Below, piece by piece: positions 20,651-30,783 of a stretch of DNA of 44,384 bases. The stretch's first letter is position 1. Every line of letters starts with the position of its first letter. Made by a program: the position numbers and the translations under genes. The DNA is from Dehalococcoidia bacterium (GTDB taxonomy: Bacteria > Chloroflexota > Dehalococcoidia > Dehalococcoidales > UBA1222): contig WREQ01000009.1 in the NCBI GenBank assembly GCA_009779255.1, positions 1 to 44,384 of the forward strand. Direction: 5' to 3'. The notes under the pieces are model-generated. The model did not search any database. It was not told the DNA's origin and worked only from the letters and a program-made list of their open reading frames with translations.

Positions 20651-21877
20651 TTATTTTCCGGTGAACATCACTGCCAATCGGTTCGCCATTGAGCGCAGGC
20701 GGCGCGTCCAGAAGCCCCCGTTGTACTCGGAAGCGCGGCCGGGATGTTTGGACCCCCACAGCAGCAGTCCGACACCGGTGGCGTAGGCCGGGTCACGTAG
20801 CGAATCGGTGATGCCGGTGATATGTAGCGGACAGCCAACTCTTACCGGCAACTTCAGAATTTCACATCCCATAGTCTCAATGCCAGAGATATTGGATGAA
20901 CCTCCGGTGAGTACCAGACCGGCAGGAATAACCGATTCATAGTCAGAGCTGGGAAGCTCCAACAGCACCAGCCGCAGGATCTCTTCAACGCGGGCATGCA
21001 GGATGTCGCACAGATCCTGATAGGAGATACCATGACCGTCCTCGGAAACCGGAGGGGCGGCGGCCATCTTGTTGTCATAGACGCTCATTACCGAACCGTA
21101 GCGCCGCTTCATCTCTTCAGCCACTTCGAAAGGTAGCCCCAAGCCGATGGCAACGTCGCGGGTGAGCTGGTAACCGGCCACTGGGAGAATGGCGGTATGG
21201 TAGATGCTGCCATCCTTGAATACACAGATGTCGGTGGTACCGCCGCCGATGTCGGCGATGGCCACGCCCGCATGACGCTCGTCTTCGGTGAGCACAGCTT
21301 CAGAAGAAGCCAGCGGTTCAAGTACCATGTCATCAATATCAACGCCGATACCGCGGATACATTTCACCAGATTCTGAACCGAGTTGGCGGCGGCGGTAAT
21401 AATGTGGGTTTCCACATCTAGGCGGAAACCATGCATGCCCACCGGGTTCTTAACCCCTACCTGGCCGTCCACCGCATAGGTTCGCGGTATGACATGCAGC
21501 AGCTTGCGGTCCTGCGGCACTTTGATGCTCTGGGCGGTATTCATCACACGCCTCAGGTCATCAGTGCGCACCAGGCGGTCGTTGTTGGTGATAGCTACCA
21601 CTCCCTTGTTGTTTGTGGAGGTAACATGACGCCCGGTAACACCAACGTAAGCCGATTCCACTTTCACGTTGCACGACTGCTCGGCTTTGCGAATCGAATC
21701 GCGTATGGCACCCTTGGCATCATTGATGTTAACCACCAACCCCTTGTGCATACCGTACGAAGGGGTTATGCCAACACCCACCACACGCACGCCACCGTTA
21801 TTTTCCTGCTCGGCGATGATCGTGGCTATCTTGGTGGTGCCGACATCAATTGCTGTAACTATTGATTTCCTGCTCAT
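20651..21877 (-). CDS. ftsA: cell division protein FtsA
   Basis: TAIDVGTTKIATIIAEQ, VAIADIGGGTTDICVFKDG, VLTGGSSNISGIE. Confidence 0.95.
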   Translation of the reverse strand: MSRKSIVTAIDVGTTKIATIIAEQENNGGVRVVGVGITPSYGMHKGLVVNINDAKGAIRDSIRKAEQSCNVKVESAYVGVTGRHVTSTNNKGVVAITNNDRLVRTDDLRRVMNTAQSIKVPQDRKLLHVIPRTYAVDGQVGVKNPVGMHGFRLDVETHIITAAANSVQNLVKCIRGIGVDIDDMVLEPLASSEAVLTEDERHAGVAIADIGGGTTDICVFKDGSIYHTAILPVAGYQLTRDVAIGLGLPFEVAEEMKRRYGSVMSVYDNKMAAAPPVSEDGHGISYQDLCDILHARVEEILRLVLLELPSSDYESVIPAGLVLTGGSSNISGIETMGCEILKLPVRVGCPLHITGITDSLRDPAYATGVGLLLWGSKHPGRASEYNGGFWTRRLRSMANRLAVMFTGK

Positions 21878-21982
21878 TTGCTCCTCCTTTTAAACCTGTT
21901 CCCTGTTTATATTGAACTCCTGCGAGTAAGTTCCTTTTTCACATTCTGTATTTCCGCTCCTTCCGGGCACATGCCCGCATAA

Positions 21983-23023
21983 CTAGTTGGAGTTGAAAAC
22001 TACTCTTAATTTCTCCGGGCGCCTGCGCCCTCCTGGCCGCCCCTTGCCCGCCGGATTTTTAAGGCGGACTGCGTCTTCCTGCCGGACATCGCCGCTGACG
22101 ATGCGCTCTGCGACCCGCATTTTGGCGCTGCGTGAACGCGCATTGGCGTACTCCTCGGCGGGAGTCGGAATGATAACCTGCCTGTTTATAATCCGGAGCC
22201 GCGGCTGATGATGGCAGACGCACTGCGGCAGCCCCGGCGGGCATACACAGGAAACCGCTTCCCTACGCATAAAATCCTTGACGATGCGGTCCTCCAGCGA
22301 GTGATAGCTGATGACGACAAGGCGTCCCCCGTGCCCCAGCACGCTAACCGCCTGCTCAAGAGCGGAGGCAAGGTGGTCCAGTTCCTGATTGACGGCAATT
22401 CTAAGCGCCTGGAAGGTGCGGGTGGCAGGGTGAATACGTCCGCGCGATGGCACGACGCGCTCCACGACAGAGGCCAGTTCGTCAGTGGTCAACAGCGGTC
22501 GCGAGCGCACTATCATGCGCGCAATGCCGCGGCTGTGCGGCTCCTCGCCGTATTCATATATTATGCGCGCCAGATCAGCCTCTGACCAACAGTTGACGAT
22601 GTCTTCCGCCGAAACAGGCTGAGCGGGATTGAAACGCATATCCAGCGGAGCACCGTGCTTGAAAGAGAAGCCGCGCCCGCTTTCAGAAAGCTGCAGTGAA
22701 GACATCCCTAGATCAAACAGCACGCCGTTCACCGGAGCGAAATCGTTACCCAGGCAGACGGATTCCAGACTGACGAAGTTATCGTTGACAATCAACGCCG
22801 CGGCACCGAAATGGGACAGCCGCGCCCACGCCGCCACAACCGCCTCGGGGTCGGCATCCAGCCCCAGCAACTGACCGCCGGGGGCGCTTTTTTGAAGGAT
22901 AGCCTCGGCGTGCCCGCCGCCGCCGGCGGTGCAGTCCACGTAGCGACCACCCGGCTGAATGGCCAGAGCCTCCAGCGTCTCTTTAAGCAGTACTGGAATA
23001 TGCGTGGCGGTCGTCATCCCCAC
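21983..23023 (-). CDS. rsmH: 16S rRNA (cytosine(1402)-N(4))-methyltransferase RsmH
   Basis: [71 protein letters not shown]. Confidence 0.96.
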   Translation of the reverse strand: MGMTTATHIPVLLKETLEALAIQPGGRYVDCTAGGGGHAEAILQKSAPGGQLLGLDADPEAVVAAWARLSHFGAAALIVNDNFVSLESVCLGNDFAPVNGVLFDLGMSSLQLSESGRGFSFKHGAPLDMRFNPAQPVSAEDIVNCWSEADLARIIYEYGEEPHSRGIARMIVRSRPLLTTDELASVVERVVPSRGRIHPATRTFQALRIAVNQELDHLASALEQAVSVLGHGGRLVVISYHSLEDRIVKDFMRREAVSCVCPPGLPQCVCHHQPRLRIINRQVIIPTPAEEYANARSRSAKMRVAERIVSGDVRQEDAVRLKNPAGKGRPGGRRRPEKLRVVFNSN

Positions 23024-23027
23024 TCCT

Positions 23028-23453
23028 TTAGCGTTTCTCTGCAGATTCGGTTATCTGGAACAGCTCGTCCAAATCCGACGTCTTCTCAGCATCCCAAGCG
23101 GCCTTGTCCCACAGCTCGATACGGTCGTTGGTACCCACAACCACAATATCCTCGCCCAGCGCGGCATATCCGCGCAACGTGGACGGCAGGCTGATGCGTC
23201 CCTGACCATCAATGGCGGTGAGGAAGGCGGTGGCGAACAGTGCGCGCTCCGCCTTGCGCTTCTTGGAAGGCGGCAGATTGGAGGCCTGCAACCCCTCCGC
23301 CATTTTCTTCCAATCGGGAATCGTATAGACTGTAAGGCATTTGTCGGGCGAAGGCGCCACAATGACGCCGTCCTTGAAATGAGGACGGAAGCGGGGCGGA
23401 ATAGGCATACGCCCCTTTTCATCAATACGGTACTCAAACTCGCCCAGAAACAT
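23028..23453 (-). CDS. mraZ: division/cell wall cluster transcriptional regulator MraZ
   Basis: [58 protein letters not shown]. Confidence 0.95.
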   Translation of the reverse strand: MFLGEFEYRIDEKGRMPIPPRFRPHFKDGVIVAPSPDKCLTVYTIPDWKKMAEGLQASNLPPSKKRKAERALFATAFLTAIDGQGRISLPSTLRGYAALGEDIVVVGTNDRIELWDKAAWDAEKTSDLDELFQITESAEKR

Positions 23454-23471
23454 AAGCTAAAACCTTATTTC

Positions 23472-23525
23472 CCCACGATTCACCACTTTCTACCATTCTA
23501 CACTACATTCATCCCCCGTTGTCAA
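23472..23525 (-). promoter_or_regulatory. mraZ promoter and putative MraZ-binding repeats
   Basis: Minus strand TTGACA (23520-23525), -10 candidates TAGAAT/TGTAGA; TGGT/TGGT/TGGG at exact 10-bp spacing (plus coordinates 23492-23495, 23482-23485, 23472-23475). Confidence 0.65.
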
Positions 23526-23650
23526 TAGGTTTGGCAAGAAAATTTATTTAAATGGCAATACTGTTGCCAAAAAGTCCCGCCGTCCGGGAATTGACGGGTT
23601 AGGGCAGCCCCCGGCTTGCCATTTCCACGGATAAGAAGTGTATTTCCATC

Positions 23651-24106
23651 ATGATCTGGGTTGCCATCGGTTTGAGCGCCGGTTTTTTTACTTTGTCGCA
23701 ATCACTATCGTACAGCGCGTCACTGCAGACGCCCCGCGGAGGAGCATTGACGGTTTCGCCCTTGTGGTGCTGCGCTTTTTTCTGTTAATTGGTTTCCCAT
23801 TCTCTCCATGCTGTATCTCTTTTTCGCCCGTCCATCCGCGATTATGACAACTTGTGGGTGTCGCCTCCGCTTCGCGGGGATTGCACTCGGGTAATCGTAA
23901 AAAGATTCGGGCAATCGTTGTCGCCTCCGCTTCGCGGGGATTGCACCCTGTCGCACTACACCCTGACCCACAACCAGCTACTGGTAACCGGTATACAAAG
24001 CTCTACGTACCTGGCGGAAGCACCACCCGTATGGCAGATTGTGCTGATACTGGCAATCTGGACTGCGCTGTTTATATCGCTGACCTTCCACGTAGTACAG
24101 CGGTAG
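23651..24106 (+). pseudogene. possible decayed small membrane protein gene upstream of trmD
   Basis: Hydrophobic segments in discontinuous frames: MIWVAIGLSAGFFTLSQSLSYS, then in another frame FALVVLRFFLLIGFPFS, then APPVWQIVLILAIWTALFISLTFHVVQR; stops and two 28-bp repeats interrupt it. Confidence 0.3.
23859..23946 (+). repeat. two exact 28-bp direct repeats separated by 32 bp
   Basis: TGTCGCCTCCGCTTCGCGGGGATTGCAC at 23859-23886 and 23919-23946. Confidence 0.9.
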
Positions 24107-24216
24107 GATCTGACGGCGGGGTAAACCGCAATTACAGGGAACAGGGCACCGGCGGTCGGATGCCAAACCATGTAAATCCAGTGGTGCTTTCCCCGTTATG
24201 GTAAAATTATCCCGCC

Positions 24217-25005
24217 ATGCGCATAGACTTCCTGACACTCTTCCCCCGGTTTTTCGAGTCACCCCTCTCCGACGCCATCTTCCAGCGCGCCAGAGAGAAG
24301 GGGCTGGTCTCATTCAATACCTATAACATTCGCGACTACACCCACGACCGCCATCGCACCGCCGACGATTATCCATTCGGCGGCGGCGCCGGGATGCTGC
24401 TCAAGCCGGAGCCTGTGTTCGAATGCCTCGAGGATGTTTTGAAAGACAAACGACAGAATGATGAACCCGTGCCGGTGATACTGATGACACCACAGGGCAA
24501 ACTGTTCTCCCAATCCATCGCTTTCAAACTTGCGGAGCATAAAAGGATGGTGATTATCTGCGGTCATTACGAGGGCATTGACGACCGTGTACGAGAGCAT
24601 CTTGTTACCGAGGAAATCTCGATCGGCGACTACGTGCTGTCCGGCGGGGAGATACCGGCGCTGGTCGTCGCTGATGCCGTTATACGGCTGGTTCCGGGAG
24701 TGCTGGGTTCCAATGAATCCGCCGCCGGCGACTCGCATACAGACGGCCTGCTGGAATACCCACAATACACCCGACCAGCCGACTTCCGCGGCTGGAAGGT
24801 GCCGGAGGTGTTGCTGTCCGGCAATCACGCCAGAGTGGCCGCGTGGCGCAGGGAGCAATCCATCCTAAAAACCGCACACGTCCGCCCCGACCTGCTGGCA
24901 AACGCCAGCCTTACCGCCGCGGAGAAACGCCTGCTGGAAAGACTGGCGGAAGAGCAGTCCGCACCAGACATCTCCCGCACAGGCGAACGGCATGCCGCAA
25001 ACTAA
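24217..25005 (+). CDS. trmD: tRNA (guanine-N1)-methyltransferase TrmD
   Basis: [74 protein letters not shown]. Confidence 0.96.
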   Translation: MRIDFLTLFPRFFESPLSDAIFQRAREKGLVSFNTYNIRDYTHDRHRTADDYPFGGGAGMLLKPEPVFECLEDVLKDKRQNDEPVPVILMTPQGKLFSQSIAFKLAEHKRMVIICGHYEGIDDRVREHLVTEEISIGDYVLSGGEIPALVVADAVIRLVPGVLGSNESAAGDSHTDGLLEYPQYTRPADFRGWKVPEVLLSGNHARVAAWRREQSILKTAHVRPDLLANASLTAAEKRLLERLAEEQSAPDISRTGERHAAN

Positions 25006-25097
25006 CAGCCGTGGACATTCCAAACCCGTTAAATTTGAATAATTCACGCCCTCATGCTATTGTTGTATGTTGCTAAAAAATTGCTAGAGGTAAACAC

Positions 25098-25592
25098 ATG
25101 GCCGCCGACATCAAGAAAAAAGGCTCCAAAGAAGTCAAACAAAAAAAGATTGTAATCAAGAAAGAACCCATCCCCCAGCTGGCCACGGGTGACAGCGTCA
25201 AGGTCAGCATGCGCATCGTTGAAGGCAACAAGGAGCGCATCCAGATGTTCCAGGGCGTGGTTATCAAGGTTTCCAACGCCGCCGACGGCGGCAATTTCAC
25301 CGTACGCCGCGTGGCCTACGGCGTCGGCGTTGAACGCACCTTCCCCTACGCCTCGCCGCTGGTGGCTCGCGTTGAGCTACTGCGCCACGGCAAGGTGCGC
25401 CGCGCGCGCTTGTTCTATCTGCGCAATCTCTCCGGCAAGGCCGCCCGCATCAAGGAGAAACCGCTCACCAAAGAAGAGCTGGCCATGATTGCAGCCGCTG
25501 GCACCGCCTCTGTCGTTGGGGAGCCGCCGGTTATGGAAGCCCCGGCCGTCGGCGAAGGTACCACAGCCGCTCCCGAAACCATCGCGGAATAA
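25098..25592 (+). CDS. rplS: 50S ribosomal protein L19
   Basis: [72 protein letters not shown]. Confidence 0.94.
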   Translation: MAADIKKKGSKEVKQKKIVIKKEPIPQLATGDSVKVSMRIVEGNKERIQMFQGVVIKVSNAADGGNFTVRRVAYGVGVERTFPYASPLVARVELLRHGKVRRARLFYLRNLSGKAARIKEKPLTKEELAMIAAAGTASVVGEPPVMEAPAVGEGTTAAPETIAE

Positions 25593-25638
25593 GTCTGGTT
25601 ACGAAACTTGAACGCTCGCCGAGAGCAGGAGCAAGACT

Positions 25639-28089
25639 TTGCAGTATGCTGAAGTCAGTGTCAACTCCCCGTCCGGCGAGCGTCAGCTTTTTTCCTACTC
25701 CATCCCTGACAATCTGAGTATGGCACCCGGACATGCCGTGTGGGTGCCATTCGGTAGCCGCATATTGCAAGGCATAGTGGTTGAACTTTCCGCTTTACCC
25801 GCTGTAGATCAGGTGCGTCCGGTCTACGGCCTGATTGAACCAGAGCCAATCATTTCGGCAAAGCAGCTCGAACTGGCGCAATGGATGAGCCGCCGTTATC
25901 TGTCACCGCTTTTTCCCGCCATAGCGCTTTTCCTGCCCCCTGGATTCGAGCGCCAGCCCGTCACCTATATCAATATTGTCGAAGATGAACACTCTCGGCA
26001 ATCACTGAGTGACGGTGCCTTGCACATACTGGAATTCATTAAGCGCAAAAAAAGTATCCGGCTTAAGGAACTGGAAAGACGGATGGGGGCGAACGCCGTC
26101 AGAAACGCCATGTCCAGACTAATTGGCAGCGGCACGGTTTTCCGCAGCTACGAGATTCCGCGCGAGAAGGTCAAACCGAAATACGCGGATTATGTAAAAT
26201 CGACTATCCCGCCAGCTACCGCCGCAGAATCCATCGCCAAGCTAGAAAAGCGCGCAAAAAAACAAGCGGCGCTGCTCAAATTGCTACTGAAGCAACCAGC
26301 CCCCATCGCCGTCTCCGAAGTCGTGAAAGCAGGTTTTGCGCGCACGATACTTAACTCGCTGGTCAGGAACGGCTTAGCGATTATCGAAAAAGCAGAGGTC
26401 AGGCGTGACCCGATTGATTACTCCCGCGTCACCCCATCATCGCCGCTTGAACTGACCACGGCGCAGAGCAGCGCTCTTGCATCCATCACCGCCAGCCTCA
26501 AAGCAGGAAAAGGAACCGTGTTTCTGCTGCACGGCGTCACCGGCTCCGGCAAGACCGAAGTGTATTTGCGGGCGCTGGCAGAGGCCGTCAAACTCGGCAA
26601 ACGCGGCATCGCGCTGGTGCCTGAGATCGCCCTTACCCCGCAGACCATCGAGCGCTTCGCCGGACGATTCCCGCACAAAGTGGCGGTGCTGCACAGCCGG
26701 CTCAGCATTGGCGAACAGTTTGACCAATGGCGCGACATCAAGAGCGGCAAATACGACGTGGTAATCGGTGCCAGAGGCGCCATCTTCGCCCCTCAGCCCG
26801 ACCTCGGCCTCATCGTCATCGACGAAGAGCATGAGTGGAGCTACAAGCAGGACGGGACGGCGCCGCGCTATCACGCCCGTTCGGTGGCTGTCGAGCTGGC
26901 AAAACTGACGGGGGCGACGGTGATTCTGGGCAGCGCCACGCCCGATGTCGAAAGCTATTACAAGTCACAAACCGACGATTACACCCTGCTCGAGCTGCCG
27001 GAGCGCCTCACCCCCCGTCCCGGCTCCCCCATGCCTGAGATGGAACTGGTGGACCTGCGAGATGAACTCAAAAACGGCAACCACTCCATTTTTTCGGGGT
27101 CGCTCCGGTCCGCCCTGAATGACGCGCTGGCGCGCAATGAACAAAGCATTTTGTTTTTCAACCGCCGCGGCTCGGCCTCGTTCGTGCAATGCCGCAACTG
27201 CGGGCTGGTGATACGCTGCCGGCGCTGCTCCACCCCCATGAGCTACCACTCTTCCAAAGATTTACTGCTATGCCACCAGTGCGAATGGCGAATGGCTATG
27301 CCTGAAATCTGCCCGCGCTGTCGTTCGCGGCGCATCAAATACTTAGGCATCGGAACACAGAAACTGGAGGAGGAGGCCGCCGCCGCTTTCCCGCAGGCGC
27401 GCTTGCTGAGATGGGACTCCGACACGACAAAGAGCAAGAACGCCCACGAAGAGATCATGCGCAAGCTCAAAACCCGTCAAACCGACATACTGATTGGTAC
27501 ACAGATGGTAGCCAAAGGACTTGACCTGCCACAGGTGACGCTGGTAGGCGTGGTCAGTGCCGATACCGCACTCAATCTGCCGGACTTCAGAGCCGGCGAG
27601 CGCACGTTCCAGCTGCTTTCGCAGGTGGCTGGAAGAGCCGGAAGAGGAGAACGCCCCGGCCGCGTCATTATTCAGACTTACACTCCCGAACACTACGCCA
27701 TACAAGCGGTACTCCGGCAGGATTATCGTGCCTTTTACGAGCAGGAAATAACTTACCGCAGGGAACTAAACGCGCCGCCGTTCTCACAAATTATCCGCCT
27801 GACCTTCTCCCATACCAACGAGGCGATATGCAAGGCTGAGGCAGAGCGGCTGAAGAAACAACTTGATGCGGAGATAGCGGCAGGAGGCATCATAGATGTA
27901 AGCGTCATCGGTCCGGCGCCGGCCTTCACAGCACTGTTACGAGGCAGATACCGTTGGCAGCTGATACTAAGAGGTCGCGGTCCGGAACGGATGTTCAACA
28001 TTCCCACGCCGGCATCTGACCAGGACTTGAGACAGCAAAGGAGTCGTTCTCACTGGGCAATTGACGTCGATCCGGTGGGGCTTGATTAG
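25639..28089 (+). CDS. priA: primosomal protein N' (replication restart helicase PriA)
   Basis: LLHGVTGSGKTEVYLRAL, VIDEEHEWSYKQDGTAPRYHARSVA, zinc-binding CRNCGLVIRCRRCSTPMSYH..CHQCEWR. Confidence 0.95.
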   Translation: MQYAEVSVNSPSGERQLFSYSIPDNLSMAPGHAVWVPFGSRILQGIVVELSALPAVDQVRPVYGLIEPEPIISAKQLELAQWMSRRYLSPLFPAIALFLPPGFERQPVTYINIVEDEHSRQSLSDGALHILEFIKRKKSIRLKELERRMGANAVRNAMSRLIGSGTVFRSYEIPREKVKPKYADYVKSTIPPATAAESIAKLEKRAKKQAALLKLLLKQPAPIAVSEVVKAGFARTILNSLVRNGLAIIEKAEVRRDPIDYSRVTPSSPLELTTAQSSALASITASLKAGKGTVFLLHGVTGSGKTEVYLRALAEAVKLGKRGIALVPEIALTPQTIERFAGRFPHKVAVLHSRLSIGEQFDQWRDIKSGKYDVVIGARGAIFAPQPDLGLIVIDEEHEWSYKQDGTAPRYHARSVAVELAKLTGATVILGSATPDVESYYKSQTDDYTLLELPERLTPRPGSPMPEMELVDLRDELKNGNHSIFSGSLRSALNDALARNEQSILFFNRRGSASFVQCRNCGLVIRCRRCSTPMSYHSSKDLLLCHQCEWRMAMPEICPRCRSRRIKYLGIGTQKLEEEAAAAFPQARLLRWDSDTTKSKNAHEEIMRKLKTRQTDILIGTQMVAKGLDLPQVTLVGVVSADTALNLPDFRAGERTFQLLSQVAGRAGRGERPGRVIIQTYTPEHYAIQAVLRQDYRAFYEQEITYRRELNAPPFSQIIRLTFSHTNEAICKAEAERLKKQLDAEIAAGGIIDVSVIGPAPAFTALLRGRYRWQLILRGRGPERMFNIPTPASDQDLRQQRSRSHWAIDVDPVGLD

Positions 28090-28128
28090 CGCCTTGCCGT
28101 CCGCCGCGCTTTCCACTATGCTGAAAGC

Positions 28129-29709
28129 ATGACGAATCATCATCTGGAAGCAGCCCTCAACCCCTCCACCGCTTCACTGATCAGACGTGTCCGGAGATTC
28201 CTCACGAAGCTGGATATACCGGCCTATGCCGTGGGCGGCGTGGTGCGCGATCTGGTCATGAAAAGACGCGCCATAGACGTGGACATCGCCGTCGCCGCAG
28301 ACGCTTCCGCCATAAGCGAGAAACTGGCCGCCGCCCTGGACGCCACGCTCATTCCGCTGGATGTTGAAAAGCGCGTGGTGCGCCTCCTGCCAAAGGGAGC
28401 CAACAAGGGCAAATGGCAACTCGACATCGCCTCGCTGCAAGGCTCGCTCCGCGCAGATCTCAGGCGGCGTGACTTCACCGTAGACGCCATGGCGCTTGAT
28501 CTGGCGAAACTTAATCTTACACGCAATGTCCTGACAGCGGATATTATCGACCCTGCGGGCGGCCTCGACGACATCGAGCACCGTATAATCCGCGCCGTCT
28601 CCCCCGGTTGTTTCAGGCATGATCCCTTGCGGCTACTACGTGGCGTCAGGCTGAAAACGGAACTGGGATTCGACATCGAACCCGCAACCCGGGACATAAT
28701 GAAGCGCGACGCGAAACTCATCGGAAAGGCTGCACCGGAGCGCGTGCGCGATGAGTTGCTGCGCCTGTTTGCCCTGCCAGGTACTTACGACGCCGTTACA
28801 GAGCTGGACGCACTGGGGCTGCTGACCGCGATTATTCCCGAAATCGCCCCGCTGCGCGGCACTGAACAGCCACGGGAACACACTTGGAATGTCTTACTGC
28901 ACTCAGCGCGCTCTATAGACGCCCTCGACTTCATCCTGCGCAAAGGGGAATGGGCGTTCGCCAAAACGAAAGTCTTATCTAAAATCCCACGCGGCAGGGA
29001 TATTCAGGCCTATTTCGCCGGTCCGGTCAGCCCGCCGTCTACACGTTATGTACTCACCAAACTGGCGGCCATGCTGCACGATATTGCCAAACCACAGACA
29101 CGCGTGATCAACCAGTATGGGCAGGTGCGCTTCTACGGTCACCCACAGGAAGGCGCGCCTATGGCGGCGGTGATTCTGGAAAGGCTGCGGTTCAGCGCCA
29201 GAGAGGCGAGGTTCGTCGAAACCATCGTGCGCTACCACCTGCGCCCGGTGCAGATGAGCAAGGATGAAGAGCCGCCCACGCCGCGCGCCATCTACCGCTT
29301 TTTCCGCGACCTGGGAGACGCGGCTGTCGCCACGCTGTATTTCTCTCTGGCCGACCACTTGGCCACGCGCGGGCCCAACCTGGAGAAAGGCAACTGGAAC
29401 TGGCATACGGGTATCGTGGCCAAACTGGTTGAGGAGTACCGCCGGACGCCGCCCATGACAGCCGTAAAGAGGCTGATCGACGGACATGACCTTCAGCGGG
29501 AATTGCAATTGCCCCCGGGCAGACTAATGGGCACGATGCTGAACGAACTGGACGAGGCGCAGGGGGCGGGGGAGATAACCACTCGCAAGGAAGCACTGGC
29601 TTATGCCGAAAAACTGATGACAACGCCGGAAACACTCTCTGCGTACACCGACAGAAGTGCCGTGGAAAACGCGGGAATAATCAGAGACTTCGCTGACGCT
29701 ACTGAATAA
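28129..29709 (+). CDS. CCA tRNA nucleotidyltransferase / poly(A) polymerase family protein with HD domain
   Basis: YAVGGVVRDLVMKRRAIDVDIAV, RRRDFTVDAMALDL, HDPLRLLRGVRL, MLHDIAKPQTR. Confidence 0.93.
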   Translation: MTNHHLEAALNPSTASLIRRVRRFLTKLDIPAYAVGGVVRDLVMKRRAIDVDIAVAADASAISEKLAAALDATLIPLDVEKRVVRLLPKGANKGKWQLDIASLQGSLRADLRRRDFTVDAMALDLAKLNLTRNVLTADIIDPAGGLDDIEHRIIRAVSPGCFRHDPLRLLRGVRLKTELGFDIEPATRDIMKRDAKLIGKAAPERVRDELLRLFALPGTYDAVTELDALGLLTAIIPEIAPLRGTEQPREHTWNVLLHSARSIDALDFILRKGEWAFAKTKVLSKIPRGRDIQAYFAGPVSPPSTRYVLTKLAAMLHDIAKPQTRVINQYGQVRFYGHPQEGAPMAAVILERLRFSAREARFVETIVRYHLRPVQMSKDEEPPTPRAIYRFFRDLGDAAVATLYFSLADHLATRGPNLEKGNWNWHTGIVAKLVEEYRRTPPMTAVKRLIDGHDLQRELQLPPGRLMGTMLNELDEAQGAGEITTRKEALAYAEKLMTTPETLSAYTDRSAVENAGIIRDFADATE

Positions 29710-30313
29710 TCAACTGTATGCCGGTGACTACGAAGCGCACTCCAAAATAGGCCAAAAACAGCGCCATGGCGATAAATAGCCACTCTTGAAAACGTCTGCC
29801 TATGTGACGATGGGTCTTGTTGAACAGCACCGAAATGCAGCTGAGCCATACCATGTCGCAGACCCAGTGGACAACAATCAGCAGCACTAGCCCGCCCACA
29901 CCGTAATCAAGAAACTTCATCACCAGCAGTAGCCCCACGGTCGCCCACCACAGCAGAAAAAATGGGTTCGCGACACTCATGAAGATACCGGCCACGAAAG
30001 AGGAATACGGCAGGTCTTTTCCCTTGTTGACGACAGTCTTGCGGAACCGAAACATACCGAACCCCGTCCAGATTATCATGGTGCCGCCCGCAAGACTGAG
30101 TACAATCCGGACCACCTCGTTCTCAAAAAAATGCGCGAAGCCGAAATAAATCAGCAAAATCAGCGGCACCTCGACCACAGCGTGCCCCAGTGCCATCAGT
30201 GTTCCGGCCCACGGCGAGCGGTAGCTCTTGGCCAGCGTCACAGCGAAAAACGGCCCCGGGGCAATCACCCCCGACAGCGACACTCCTATAACCAGCGGTA
30301 TCAGCGTCCACAT
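29699..30313 (-). CDS. LysE family translocator
   Basis: 204-aa multi-TM ORF with GVIAPGPFFAVTLAKSYRSPWAGTLMALGHAVVE and NPFFLLWWATVG. Confidence 0.85.
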   Translation of the reverse strand: MWTLIPLVIGVSLSGVIAPGPFFAVTLAKSYRSPWAGTLMALGHAVVEVPLILLIYFGFAHFFENEVVRIVLSLAGGTMIIWTGFGMFRFRKTVVNKGKDLPYSSFVAGIFMSVANPFFLLWWATVGLLLVMKFLDYGVGGLVLLIVVHWVCDMVWLSCISVLFNKTHRHIGRRFQEWLFIAMALFLAYFGVRFVVTGIQLIIQ

Positions 30314-30415
30314 ATTCAGACATTATAATACTGTCGAGGCCATTCGACACATTATGGTCATTGCAGGCTTGACTCCTCTCCCTTTGGCGAAAGGAAGACT
30401 TTGCCCACAGGCAAG

Positions 30416-30534
30416 TAAATCCATGCTGGAGGAACGAGCTTGCGAGTGACGAAGCATCCGGTGGGGCGGTGGATGGTTACTCCACACCTCCAGATCCTTC
30501 GGTCGCTACACTCCCTCCAGGATGGACTTGTACG
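30416..30534 (+). repeat. ~119-bp palindromic dispersed repeat unit
   Basis: TCCATGCTGGAGGAACGAGCTTGCGAGTGACGAAGCATCCGG ... CCAGATCCTTCGGTCGCTACACTCCCTCCAGGATGGA, imperfect inverted-repeat arms. Confidence 0.9.
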
Positions 30535-30696
30535 GGGTTGACCTCAATACCCTCCCCGCAGAATTCCGCGCAATCGGACCGGAATGATGTTTGCTTTGTT
30601 GTCATTGCTGGTCAAGCCCGCAATCCGGAACGATGCCAAAGCATTCCTCAGGCAACCATTTTTCGCAAGTCCTGCCAGTTATTTGCCTGTACATCG

Positions 30697-30750
30697 ATTG
30701 TGCACAATTGTACAATGGGTTGACAAAGTCGGGGGGGGGTAGAATACAAT
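30697..30750 (+). promoter_or_regulatory. promoter with G9 tract in the spacer and overlapping upstream palindromes
   Basis: ATTGTGCACAAT (30697-30708) and ATTGTACAAT (30707-30716) palindromes; TTGACA 30720-30725; G9 30731-30739; TACAAT 30745-30750 (19-nt spacer). Confidence 0.65.
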
Positions 30751-30783
30751 AGATGCTACCTGCATAGGTTGTAGGAGTTCTGC

